Shown: positions 35,104 to 44,723 of the stretch, piece after piece | Layout: every line of letters starts with the position of its first letter | How positions within the stretch are numbered: the first letter of the stretch is position 1 | Source: Marinilabilia salmonicolor JCM 21150 | GTDB taxonomy: Bacteria > Bacteroidota > Bacteroidia > Bacteroidales > Marinilabiliaceae | Assembly (NCBI RefSeq): GCF_000259075.1 | Contig: NZ_AJKI01000002.1 | Coordinates: forward strand, 496,001-560,000 | Reading direction: 5' to 3' | Length of the DNA stretch: 64,000 nucleotides | Made by a program: the position numbers and the translations under genes | The notes under the pieces: generated by a model | Database searches by the model: none | What the model saw: only the letters and a program-made list of their open reading frames with translations | Told to the model about the DNA's origin: nothing

Positions 35104-38100
35104 ATGCGCATCCCCAAAGAAGAATACATAAGTTCTATCCGAAGTGGCTTGGAAGATATCCAGAAGTTTATTCGGCATAGGTATGACCAAGGTGAAAGTT
35201 CCATTACCTTCATTATTGAGCTTTATCTTCAAGAGCTGTTGAATGTTGTTTTTGATACAAATCTCAAAAACCTCAATTTCCTACGAAAGAACTATCCTTC
35301 AATTGATTTGGCAGACACAAGAAAGGGAATCGGGTGGCAAATCACTATTACTAATGATAGGGTAATCTCGAAGGAAAAAATCAGGAAGACCTTAAAATCT
35401 TTTTACGATAACAGTGAGAAAGTACCATTTATAGAATTAAAAAAGATTAGTAAGATTCATCTTTTCATTGCCACAGGCATACCTGCTGGACTAAAGCAAA
35501 GTGACATTCCAAAGGAAATTGATTCGGTTTCTGGCAAAAAAAAGATTGAAAATATTTTATTTAACGTAGATAATCTATGGGATTTCACCAGATTGACAGA
35601 AGAAATTATCAAAATTGAAGATACTCTTAAATTAGGCAGGATTGAAAAGATAGTAAATGGCATAAAAGACAGACCAACGCAAACAGCTTATAATTTCGAT
35701 GCAACAAATTTTATTTCCAGGGTTGTTGATTCTATTGATAATGAAGGTTATCATTCTACTACAGCAGACATTTTTTCGGAAGGAGATAGAAATATTGCTT
35801 TGTTGGCTAATGCCGGAGAAGGAAAGAGTACTTATATCAACAGTATAGCAAATAAGTATGCGGAAGACCCGAAATTTTTTTGTATCAAGGTCAAACTAAT
35901 TCGCTACACTTCATCCCTAGAGAATCTCCTTTCAACTGAATGTCCAAACTGGCAGAATTATTACAAGGGGCTAAAGCTCATTATTATTCTGGATGGATTG
36001 GATGAAGTTGAAGGCTCCAAATTTAATCAGGTTTTTAATGAAATAGCGAATTTTAATTCACCAAAATCAGAAGTTCAGGTAATAACCACTTGCCGTACAA
36101 ACTTTTTTCCTCTGAATATCCATGATAGGCAGGATGATACCTTTTCAATAACTCCTTACTTCCTTAAAACTATTAGTGAGGAGGATCGGAAAAAATACAT
36201 CCAAAAGAAGGTCGGTTCAAAAAGTGAAGATTTTCTTTCAAGAATAAAGAAATCTAATTTTGCCACCCTGATAAAAACCCCATTTTATTTAAACGAAATA
36301 ATAGAAATTTTTCAGGAACGGAATGACTTTCCTCAAACAAGAATTCAATTATTGGAGGAGCTAATTGAAAAAAGATTTGCTTTCGAAGAGAAAAAACCCG
36401 TAACTATTAAAAGATCAATTGAGAACAATCGGGCGAGCATACTTCTCCATCTAAAAAGAATCGCACTTTTAATGCAATATGCACACAAAAGTAAGATTGA
36501 TGAAATTAAGCTTCAGGAAATTGTTACTAATCCTGAAATTTTGGATTTACTAAAACGGCTGTTTTTAGAACCTGTAACAGATGATTGTAAAACATGGCAT
36601 TTTAAACATTTGAATTTTCAGGAATATTTTGCAGCAAAAGCATTAGCGGGATTAGAATGGAAAAAATTAAGTAAAATTCTCTTCATATCTAAATTTAAAA
36701 AGTTACGGCAACGCTGGTTGAATGTGGTCGCATTTTATTTCTCCATAGCAGAACCAACTTCTAAAAAAGTTAACAAACTATTGGAGGAGTTGGTAGATAA
36801 TGACAAAGAGTCCCTTGTGAAAATAGAATCTGATAAAATACCTTTAGAAATAAAAACCAAGGTCTGTATTTGGATTTTTGAGGAGCATCAAAAAACCAAA
36901 ACGCATATATGGGGGCAGGGTTTTACTGTAGAAGATTTAGGAAGATTTGCAGAAATAGATAATAATACAGAGCTCGTAAGCTATTTGCTAACCTATTTGG
37001 AGCATCATGAGCTTTCAAGAGAAACAAGGCTGGATGCTGTCGATTTAATAAATCAGCTAAAGAACCCGGGTGATTATCGACAGAGAATTATTCAAACATA
37101 TTTAAAACTATATCGAACCGTTTATGATCAACCATTGGGCAATATCATTATTGGAGCCTTTAGTAAATGGAAACTCTATGATAATGAAATACTAAAAGAA
37201 TTAGTGTTTGGGGCCTATGATTTGAACAAAATAAAAAACCATGACATCTTGTTCACTTATATTAGCGAGTCAGATTTCAGTAAATTAAGCGCTTCATATT
37301 TGTTAAAAGTGTTGAACGCTGTATTTGAAAGTGAGTATTTAACTGGTACTGATTCAATGATTCAGCTGTTAAAGTTAATAAATCAGGACAATACATTAAG
37401 TGAATTTATCCATTTACTAATAAAACAAGAGGAGGACAGGAAGAAAAAAATATATCACTATCGCAGAGTTGGTTTGTGGGAGAAAGTATTTGAAGCTGTA
37501 ACTGAAAGATTTCAAGTTTTAATGCCAGCTCGTGAGGAATCACTATATGATTATTCTAAATTTATTGATTTTATTGGAGACAAACTAGATAATTATCAAG
37601 ACGATATTACCGTACTAAACAGAGCAAAGGTTTTTTTATTGACGTGTTCTGATAAAGAAAAACTTATCAAATTGGATTTTCTGGAGAATGAAGAAAAGAA
37701 AATTCATGAACGTAATTGGTTTATTGCGGCCATATTATATGAAGCAGAACATAATGACTTATTAATAAAGCTGCTGGGTGAAGGGCTTATTTCAACAGAC
37801 ACCATTATTCTTTTTCAACGATCACTTTCTAAAATACAAAAAACAGAACAGGAAAGGCTAAAACCGGTATTGGTTTATGCCTTTGGAGAAAATTTATCTC
37901 AAATTCCTTCTGATCCATGGAAAGATCATGATAGAGAGGTGCTGAATTTGTCTCTTAAAGCGTATTTGAAAAAAGACAAATTCATATCCATAATAAAAAC
38001 CGGATTAGACGAATTTAATGACCCGGTGGAATACGAAGATCTTTTCGGTAATAGGTTTTATAAGGAAGGGCCACCAAGTGTTAAGGTTGAAATAACCTTA

Positions 38101-39345
38101 GACTTTCTGCGAGGGCAATTAAATGCTAATGATTCTGTTTCAAAAGGAGAAATAATTAAATGGTTTGAAAACGAATCTTTCTGGGAGTGGCTTTTGAAAA
38201 AAAACTACATTGAAATTATTAACCATAGAGAACTCCCTCCTGCGAACTTGAGATGGATAAAAAACTGGTGCATTAAAAATGAGAACAGGATTAATTTTGA
38301 ATCACCAATTGATTATACCGAGGGAGGGTGTACAGTTAATGAATTATTTCTTTTCTTCGTGACGTTAAGTTATTTTTCTAACACTCCCCCATCTCACTGG
38401 AATTGTGCTAAGTTAATTAAGCATTTAGGTTTCTTAAAAAGCATTCGACCACGAAATAAAGAAGATTTAAGTTTTACGAATTGGATAAAAAATATTCTGG
38501 GAGAGACTGTTTTTAACCAGGAGGTAGTTAATCTCATTAAATCAGGTGATGTAAGTCGCATTTTTAACTTAGACGAACTTCTCCATATTATAGATAAGAA
38601 CGAATTGCGGCAGACCAAGAATGATTTGAAAAAATATATTATTTGCGACAAAATAAGTAGTCATTCAAGAAATAGAGCTTTTCACTTGTATGTCAAATTT
38701 GAGGGAGAATATAATGATGAATTAAAGAATTATCTCTCACTCATAAAGGAAAGTCATGATATTGATTGGTCTTTATTTGAATATATCGCCTCATATGATC
38801 CGGGTTATGCATCAGATTGGTTGCTTGGAAATATGAAGAATCTTAAAATGGATGTTAACAGAGTGTCAGTTCAACTTCTTCCCCTTAAGCCTGAAGTAGC
38901 AATGAAAATATTCATATCCGAATTAAAAGATAAGAAAAGACCGTTAAGTGACCGTTTTCATGAGAATGGAAATTTCCTGGATTCTATTAAAGTAGAATAT
39001 TTTGAAGCGGACTATCTACTCTCATCCATGATGGAATTATTGGATATTTCATTAAGCGACGAGTTTGAAAGCTCAAAATACAATTCTCCCATTTCGGATA
39101 TCTTCAATGTGTTATTTCTTCTTTTTCAGGCAACTCACAAAAAAAGAATTATTAAAGAAGTAGAAGCCAAGATTTCCATTTTAAGCGAAGACAACTCACA
39201 TTACAATAAGACTGAATTAAAGAACTTCCACTATTCTTACAGAAATTTTAAATTAAAATGTTTCATCGAAATGGATAAAACAATAACGTTAGAAAAAGCC
39301 GAGAGAAAGATAAAGAAAATATGTCCGGAATTATTCTCTAATTAA
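35104..39345 (+). CDS. SMEK-NACHT-helical repeat protein, candidate STAND antiphage sensor
   Basis: A giant 1413-residue protein. Residues about 1-140 match the SMEK domain (FIIELYLQELLNVVFDTNLKNLN, SIDLADTRKGIGWQITIT), which has a restriction-nuclease-like D...Q pattern. A NACHT-type P-loop NTPase follows: Walker A LLANAGEGKSTY (about 234-245), Walker B IIILDGLDEVEG (about 290-302) and the sensor-like ITTCRTNFF. From about 520 to the end are long helical repeats (HEAT/ARM/TPR-like) with no catalytic motif, fitting a ligand-sensing arm. This is the plan of STAND/Avs-like defence proteins: effector, switch, sensor. It stands alone, followed 59 bp later by the type I restriction operon. Codons are strongly AT-rich. 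Function is inferred. Confidence 0.85.
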   Translation: MRIPKEEYISSIRSGLEDIQKFIRHRYDQGESSITFIIELYLQELLNVVFDTNLKNLNFLRKNYPSIDLADTRKGIGWQITITNDRVISKEKIRKTLKSFYDNSEKVPFIELKKISKIHLFIATGIPAGLKQSDIPKEIDSVSGKKKIENILFNVDNLWDFTRLTEEIIKIEDTLKLGRIEKIVNGIKDRPTQTAYNFDATNFISRVVDSIDNEGYHSTTADIFSEGDRNIALLANAGEGKSTYINSIANKYAEDPKFFCIKVKLIRYTSSLENLLSTECPNWQNYYKGLKLIIILDGLDEVEGSKFNQVFNEIANFNSPKSEVQVITTCRTNFFPLNIHDRQDDTFSITPYFLKTISEEDRKKYIQKKVGSKSEDFLSRIKKSNFATLIKTPFYLNEIIEIFQERNDFPQTRIQLLEELIEKRFAFEEKKPVTIKRSIENNRASILLHLKRIALLMQYAHKSKIDEIKLQEIVTNPEILDLLKRLFLEPVTDDCKTWHFKHLNFQEYFAAKALAGLEWKKLSKILFISKFKKLRQRWLNVVAFYFSIAEPTSKKVNKLLEELVDNDKESLVKIESDKIPLEIKTKVCIWIFEEHQKTKTHIWGQGFTVEDLGRFAEIDNNTELVSYLLTYLEHHELSRETRLDAVDLINQLKNPGDYRQRIIQTYLKLYRTVYDQPLGNIIIGAFSKWKLYDNEILKELVFGAYDLNKIKNHDILFTYISESDFSKLSASYLLKVLNAVFESEYLTGTDSMIQLLKLINQDNTLSEFIHLLIKQEEDRKKKIYHYRRVGLWEKVFEAVTERFQVLMPAREESLYDYSKFIDFIGDKLDNYQDDITVLNRAKVFLLTCSDKEKLIKLDFLENEEKKIHERNWFIAAILYEAEHNDLLIKLLGEGLISTDTIILFQRSLSKIQKTEQERLKPVLVYAFGENLSQIPSDPWKDHDREVLNLSLKAYLKKDKFISIIKTGLDEFNDPVEYEDLFGNRFYKEGPPSVKVEITLDFLRGQLNANDSVSKGEIIKWFENESFWEWLLKKNYIEIINHRELPPANLRWIKNWCIKNENRINFESPIDYTEGGCTVNELFLFFVTLSYFSNTPPSHWNCAKLIKHLGFLKSIRPRNKEDLSFTNWIKNILGETVFNQEVVNLIKSGDVSRIFNLDELLHIIDKNELRQTKNDLKKYIICDKISSHSRNRAFHLYVKFEGEYNDELKNYLSLIKESHDIDWSLFEYIASYDPGYASDWLLGNMKNLKMDVNRVSVQLLPLKPEVAMKIFISELKDKKRPLSDRFHENGNFLDSIKVEYFEADYLLSSMMELLDISLSDEFESSKYNSPISDIFNVLFLLFQATHKKRIIKEVEAKISILSEDNSHYNKTELKNFHYSYRNFKLKCFIEMDKTITLEKAERKIKKICPELFSN

Positions 39346-39404
39346 TGTCTATCCCATTCCCAAACCTTTTCACTATCTTCAAACACTCAACCTAATCACA
39401 CGAA

Positions 39405-41723
39405 ATGCACATAAGTGAAGCAGATACCAGAGCAAAATTTATCGACCCCAAAATCCGGGATGCCGGATGGGAAGATTATGTAATTCGTGAGCATTATTTC
39501 ACCGATGGTAGAAAGCTGATTGGCGGTAAGCGAGGCAAGCGTCTGTTTGTGGACTATCTGCTGAAATACAATAACGTTAACCTGGCCATTATCGAAGCCA
39601 AGCGATTTGACAAGCACCCCACCGAAGGGCTTCAACAGGCCATTGGATATGCCGAGAAGCTCAATGTGAATCTGGTGTATTCATCTAATGGCAAACAACT
39701 TTATGAGTTTGACCTTCTTACCGGCAAAGGAGAATACATTGATGATTTTCCCAAACCTGATGAAATTTACAAACGGTCGTTTGAGAATCTTACTCCACAA
39801 AAAGAGGAGCTTCTGGCAGTTCCCTTTTACCTTACCGGAGACAAACAGCCCCGATATTATCAGGAAAATGCCGTTAACAATGCCATTGATGCCATTGCCA
39901 ACGGCCGGGACAGAGTTTTGTTAACCCTGGCCACCGGTACCGGAAAAACTTTTATTGCTTTTCAAATTGTCTATAAACTGTTTCAGAAGCGCTGGAATCC
40001 TGATGGTGCTGAACGCCGACCAAAAGTATTAATCCTGGCCGACCGGAACATTCTGGCCGACCAGGCCATCAATACATTCAATGACCCGTTTGAAAAAGAC
40101 CTGGTTAAGATTGACGGCTCCGAGATAAAGGCCCGAAACGGACAGGTTCCCACCAATGCACACATCTTCTTTGCCATTTATCAGGCCATAAGCGAGAAAG
40201 AGAATATTGGCGGATATTACAAACAGTATTCTCCTGACTTCTTCGATTTAATCATTATTGATGAATGTCACCGGGGAAGTGCCAATGAAGAAGGTTCATG
40301 GAGGGATATACTAGACTATTTTGGTACAGCCGTCCATCTGGGACTCACCGCCACGCCAAAGAGAAAAGACAATGTGGACACGTATCATTATTTTGGGAAA
40401 CCGGTATATGAATACTCTCTGAAAGAAGGCATCAATGATGGTTTTCTAAGTCCCTACAAAGTCAAAAAGATACGTACCAACCTGGATTCTTACATTTATA
40501 CAGAAGATGATAAGGTGCTTGAAGGAGAGGTTGAGTATAAGAAGGTTTACAAGAAGAAAGAGTACAACAAAACCATTATTATTCCCCGCCATACCGAGTT
40601 GATAGCCAAAGCTATTCTGGCCAACACTCAACTTATGGAAAAAACCATTGTCTTCTGCGTTGACCAATCGCATGCACTGAATATGCGGGATGCCATCAAT
40701 AAACACAAAAGGATAAGTGACCCGAACTATTGTGTACGCATAACCAGTGATGAGGGTAAAGATGGGCGCGACCTGCTGGAACGATTTCAGGACAATGACA
40801 AAGATATTCCGGTTATCCTTACTTCATCGCAAATGCTGACCACCGGCGTGGATGCACGCAATGTCAGAAACATCGTTCTGGCCAGAGAAATTAACTCCAT
40901 GGTAGAGTTTAAGCAGATTGTCGGACGCGGCACCCGTCTTTTTGACGGGAAAGATTTTTTTACCATTATCGACTTTTCGGAAGAAGCAACGGATCTGTTT
41001 TACGATCCGGCATGGGATGGTCTTCCGGCGGGCGAAGACGGTGAAGGGGGTGATGGAGGAACCGGAGGTCAGGGTGGAAAAAGCGGAGGTAATACCGGCG
41101 GAACCGAAGGTGGAGAAAAGCCACCGCCCCGGCCGGAAAAGGTAGTGATTGAACTCTCCAACGGACGAAAATTGAAAGTCATTGATGTTGAAACCCGATA
41201 TATTGACGAAAACGGCTTACCATTAACCACCAAACAATTTTTGGAAAAGCTGCTTGGCTTTATTCCTGAATTGTATGATAGTGAAGAACAACTGAGAAAA
41301 ATATGGTCAAATCCGGAAACCCGTGAGAATTTACTTCAAAAACTGGCCGTGTCAGGGGTGGATGAAGAACAACTGGAAAACTTAAAAGAGCTTTTCGATG
41401 CACCCGGAAGCGATATATTTGACATTCTCATGCATATCTCGTACGCCAACGACATCATGACGCGTAAAGAACGGGCATCAGTTACCAAACAAAACGAAGA
41501 TTTCTTTTCTGTTTATGAAAACCTGAAGGCCCGGGATTTTCTTAAATTTGTCCTCGAACGTTATGAAAAGGATGGCATCAAAGAATTGAAACGCGAAAAG
41601 CTGGCCCATCTGGTTGAGCTCAACAATCTGGGAACAACCAAAGATGCAGCCAAAATTTTCGGAAATATTCAAAAACTAATTGATGCCTTTTACAAAGTTC
41701 AGGAACAACTTTACGCATCATAG
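39405..41723 (+). CDS. hsdR: Type I restriction enzyme, R subunit
   Basis: The motor and nuclease subunit, 772 residues. The N-terminal PD-(D/E)XK nuclease reads LFVDYLLKYN then LAIIEAKRFD (about 45-68). The SF2 helicase has LLTLATGTGKTFIAFQI (near 178), IIDECHRG (near 285) and HLGLTATPKR, with a C-terminal RecA half (VGRGTRLFDGK). A glycine-rich linker at about 543-575 separates the helicase from the C-terminal EcoEI-type HsdM-binding domain. It belongs to the EcoEI-like type I group and is first in the R-M-S operon. Confidence 0.94.
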   Translation: MHISEADTRAKFIDPKIRDAGWEDYVIREHYFTDGRKLIGGKRGKRLFVDYLLKYNNVNLAIIEAKRFDKHPTEGLQQAIGYAEKLNVNLVYSSNGKQLYEFDLLTGKGEYIDDFPKPDEIYKRSFENLTPQKEELLAVPFYLTGDKQPRYYQENAVNNAIDAIANGRDRVLLTLATGTGKTFIAFQIVYKLFQKRWNPDGAERRPKVLILADRNILADQAINTFNDPFEKDLVKIDGSEIKARNGQVPTNAHIFFAIYQAISEKENIGGYYKQYSPDFFDLIIIDECHRGSANEEGSWRDILDYFGTAVHLGLTATPKRKDNVDTYHYFGKPVYEYSLKEGINDGFLSPYKVKKIRTNLDSYIYTEDDKVLEGEVEYKKVYKKKEYNKTIIIPRHTELIAKAILANTQLMEKTIVFCVDQSHALNMRDAINKHKRISDPNYCVRITSDEGKDGRDLLERFQDNDKDIPVILTSSQMLTTGVDARNVRNIVLAREINSMVEFKQIVGRGTRLFDGKDFFTIIDFSEEATDLFYDPAWDGLPAGEDGEGGDGGTGGQGGKSGGNTGGTEGGEKPPPRPEKVVIELSNGRKLKVIDVETRYIDENGLPLTTKQFLEKLLGFIPELYDSEEQLRKIWSNPETRENLLQKLAVSGVDEEQLENLKELFDAPGSDIFDILMHISYANDIMTRKERASVTKQNEDFFSVYENLKARDFLKFVLERYEKDGIKELKREKLAHLVELNNLGTTKDAAKIFGNIQKLIDAFYKVQEQLYAS

Positions 41724-41735
41724 ACAAACAAATTA

Positions 41736-43220
41736 ATGGAGCTACAACAAAAGATCAATCGAATAACCGACATATTGCGCCGCGATGATGGAATCAGTGG
41801 AGCGATGCACTATACCGAACAGATATCATGGGTGCTGTTTCTCAAATTCCTGGACGATTTTGAAGAGGAAAAGGAAAGTGAAGCATTGCTGAATGGCACC
41901 AATTATTCACGGGTTATAGATAAGCAATACCGCTGGAATGCCTGGGCCTGTCCCAAAGATAAAAATGGCAAGCCCGATAAAAAGAACGCAAAAACAGGTG
42001 ACGACCTAAATAAGTTTGTCAACGAAGAGCTGTTTCCCTACCTGAAGAGTTTTAAGGAAAACATCCTTGAAATAAAATCCCTGAAGTATAAAATCGGTAA
42101 TGTTTTTGAATATCTCGACAACCGCATAGCCAGTGGCCATACACTTCGAGAAGTACTTGACATCATTGATGAGCTTAATTTCCAATCGCAGGATGAATTG
42201 TTTGAACTGTCGCATGTTTATGAAAACCTGCTTCAGGGCATGGGAAGCGATGGTGGTAACTCCGGCGAATTTTACACTCCGCGTCCGGTTATTAAGGCAA
42301 TGGTCGATTGTGTGAACATCCGCCCAGGTGAAACCATCTATGATGGTGCAGCAGGTAGTTGTGGCTTTCTGATTGAGGCATTCGAAGACATCAAAGAGGG
42401 CTACAAAGGCAAACTAAACACCGAACAGTGGCGATTTCTTCACGAGGATTCGTTGTTTGGAAACGAAAAAACACCGCTGGCATACATCATGGGGATGATG
42501 AACATGATATTGCATGGCATCGAAAGCCCCAATCTGTTCAAGAAAAACACCCTAACAGAAAATATCCGGGATATACAGGAGAAAGACCGTTACGATGTCA
42601 TTCTGGCCAATCCTCCATTTGGCGGAAAAGAAAAGCCCCAGATTCAACAGAACTTCCCAATTGCCAGCAATGCCACAGAGTTGTTGTTTTTGCAACATTT
42701 TATGAAGTATCTGAAGCAGGAAGGTCGCGCAGCTATTGTGGTTCCGGAAGGTGTGCTTTTCCAGACGGGAAATTCTTTTGCCAAAGTAAAGCAGGAGTTG
42801 CTCGAAAATTTCAATTTACACACCATCCTGAGTCTTCCGGCAGGGGTTTTCCTCCCTTACAGTGGAGTGAAAACCAATGTAATGTTTTTCGATCGCACCG
42901 GCTCCACCTCTGATGTTTGGTATTATGAGTGCAAACCTCCATACAAGCTTACCAAAAACAAACCCATCCAGTTTGAACATCTGAAGGAGTTTGTCGAGCT
43001 ATTCCCAAAACGCTCCGAATCGGACAATTCCTGGCTGGTAAAAGCAGAAACCATTTTTGAAAACAGCTTCGATATGTCAGCCAGAAATCTCAATAATCAG
43101 ACCGATGCTGTTCATCTGCCGCCCAAAGAGATTATTGCCAACATCAAAAAGAATGATAAGGTAATTGCCCATCTAATGTCTGAAGTTGAATCTATTTTGG
43201 AGGAGGGGAAGAATGGATAA
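41736..43220 (+). CDS. hsdM: Type I restriction-modification, M subunit (N6-adenine methyltransferase)
   Basis: The methylation subunit, 494 residues. An N-terminal helical HsdM domain (about 5-140) precedes the catalytic domain with SAM-binding motif I TIYDGAAGSCGFLIEAFED (near 205) and the catalytic NPPFGG (near 291). EFYTPRPVIKAMV is the usual motif X region. The gene follows hsdR by 12 bp and overlaps hsdS by 8 bp, and has a GGAGGAGG run near its end that serves as ribosome site for hsdS. Confidence 0.95.
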   Translation: MELQQKINRITDILRRDDGISGAMHYTEQISWVLFLKFLDDFEEEKESEALLNGTNYSRVIDKQYRWNAWACPKDKNGKPDKKNAKTGDDLNKFVNEELFPYLKSFKENILEIKSLKYKIGNVFEYLDNRIASGHTLREVLDIIDELNFQSQDELFELSHVYENLLQGMGSDGGNSGEFYTPRPVIKAMVDCVNIRPGETIYDGAAGSCGFLIEAFEDIKEGYKGKLNTEQWRFLHEDSLFGNEKTPLAYIMGMMNMILHGIESPNLFKKNTLTENIRDIQEKDRYDVILANPPFGGKEKPQIQQNFPIASNATELLFLQHFMKYLKQEGRAAIVVPEGVLFQTGNSFAKVKQELLENFNLHTILSLPAGVFLPYSGVKTNVMFFDRTGSTSDVWYYECKPPYKLTKNKPIQFEHLKEFVELFPKRSESDNSWLVKAETIFENSFDMSARNLNNQTDAVHLPPKEIIANIKKNDKVIAHLMSEVESILEEGKNG

Positions 43221-44400
43221 GTTGCCGGAAGGATGGATTGAAACTTCAATCGAAAACTTATGTCGATTGGTCACAGATGGGGCACATAAAACCCCTCGTT
43301 ATACAGAAGATGGGGTTCCTTTCTTATCTGTCAAAAATATTACAAAGGGATTCATTGATTTCTCTGATACTAGGTTTATTTCTAAAGAAGAACACTTTGA
43401 ACTCATTAGAAGGTGTAAGCCAGAGAAAAATGATATACTTTATACAAAAGTTGGCACAACTGGAATTGCAAAACTAATAGATACTGAAAAAGACTTTAGT
43501 CTGTTCGTGAGTTTAGCACTATTGAAGCCAGATTCCACAAAGATTAATAGTGTTTTTTTTGAATATCAATTAAACTCACCTCATGTTTATTCTCAAGCCC
43601 AAAGAAAAACCAGAGGTGTTGCTAATCGTAATTTAGTAATAAGAGACATCAAAAGCTTATGTCTTCAAGTGCCCCCACTCCCGGAGCAAAAGCGCATAGT
43701 CTCCAACCTCAATGCCCTCTTTGAGCGAATAGACCAGAGCATTGCATTGTTGGAAGAAAATATAAAGCATACGGAGGCTTTAATGGCCAGTGCTTTGGAT
43801 GAAGTGTTTGGCGAAATCGATCAAGAGAAGTTTTTACCTTTGTTGGAGATTTGTTCTCCAAGTAAAGAAACTTTAATACCTATAGATAATGAAGAGTATA
43901 ATTATGTCGGGCTGGAAAACATTCAATCAAATACTGGTCGAATTATTAATTTTTCAAGAACAGAAGGTAAAAATATTAAAAGTACAAAAGTCCGTTTTAA
44001 AAGAGGAGCGGTTTTGTATGGCAAACTAAGACCCTATCTAAATAAAGTCTATGTTGCCGATTTTGATGGTATAGCCACCACTGAAATTATGCCTTTTCAA
44101 ACACGGAAAGACTTATTAAATGCTAGTTTTCTAGCATATTTCCTTAGAAGTCCAAGATTCGTTGCTCTAGTTAATCAATATACATCAGGGGCGCGAATGC
44201 CCAGAGCTACGACAACTTTCTTTAAAAAAGTGGCTAAGGTTCCAGTCATTCCGCTTAATTCTCAGGAGAAAATTGTAAAAAAGCTTGATTCCTATTCAAA
44301 AAGTATTGAAGGTTTATTGCAGGAGCAAAAGTCAAAGCTAAACCATCTCAAATCCCTCAAAGAAAGCATCCTGGACAAAGCCTTTAAAGGAGAATTATAA
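43213..44400 (+). CDS. hsdS: Type I restriction-modification, S subunit
   Basis: The specificity subunit, about 395 residues. Start ATG 43213 is chosen because GGAGGAGG lies just upstream and the alternative ATG at 43186 lies in hsdM coding sequence. There are two target-recognition domains (about 5-165 and 205-345), each followed by a conserved coiled-coil spacer: PPLPEQKRIVSNLNALFERID and IPLNSQEKIVKKLDSYSKSIE. The last residues (ILDKAFKGEL) are the typical HsdS end. Both halves are present and intact, so the enzyme should recognise a bipartite site. Base composition drops in the TRDs, as expected for exchangeable domains. Confidence 0.94.
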   Translation: MDKLPEGWIETSIENLCRLVTDGAHKTPRYTEDGVPFLSVKNITKGFIDFSDTRFISKEEHFELIRRCKPEKNDILYTKVGTTGIAKLIDTEKDFSLFVSLALLKPDSTKINSVFFEYQLNSPHVYSQAQRKTRGVANRNLVIRDIKSLCLQVPPLPEQKRIVSNLNALFERIDQSIALLEENIKHTEALMASALDEVFGEIDQEKFLPLLEICSPSKETLIPIDNEEYNYVGLENIQSNTGRIINFSRTEGKNIKSTKVRFKRGAVLYGKLRPYLNKVYVADFDGIATTEIMPFQTRKDLLNASFLAYFLRSPRFVALVNQYTSGARMPRATTTFFKKVAKVPVIPLNSQEKIVKKLDSYSKSIEGLLQEQKSKLNHLKSLKESILDKAFKGEL

Positions 44401-44465
44401 CCTATTCAAAACAAGGTAAGCTCGTTATTTCTGTAATATGTTCCTCGACCTAATGATCTGTAGCA

Positions 44466-44699
44466 ATGATAAACGACGAAAACACCAATAAACTATACCT
44501 GGCAGATACTTTACCGGCGAAATACCCGGCATTCTACAAGGAATTCTCTGAATTGCTTGAGAAGTGCGGAATGGACCATCAACTGTTAAACGGTACCAAA
44601 GACATATGGGCCAGAGATTATATGCCCATCCAGGTGGAGAAAAACAGGCTTGTAAAGTTTCAATATACTCCAGACTACCTTTCAACTAAAATCAAATAA
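44466..44699 (+). pseudogene. N-terminal fragment of an agmatine deiminase / PAD-family gene
   Basis: 77 codons remain of a family usually about 340 residues long. The segment TKDIWARDYMPIQ is the family hallmark near the N-terminal substrate-binding region. The frame then stops at 44699. A matching C-terminal fragment lies 2 kb downstream (46669-46848), with a nuclease gene and a membrane-protein gene between. The gene has therefore been broken by insertion plus loss of the middle. Such deiminase-family genes are often near type I systems in Bacteroidota, which fits this place after hsdS. Confidence 0.85.
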
Positions 44700-44723
44700 T
44701 ATCAGTATATAAGCCCGGGAATA

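Noticed and set aside
42428-42913. 161-codon plus-strand frame inside hsdM
   Set aside because: It lies in an alternative frame across the conserved methyltransferase motifs (NPPFGG). The composition is rich in Ser, Arg, His and Cys, typical of a shadow.
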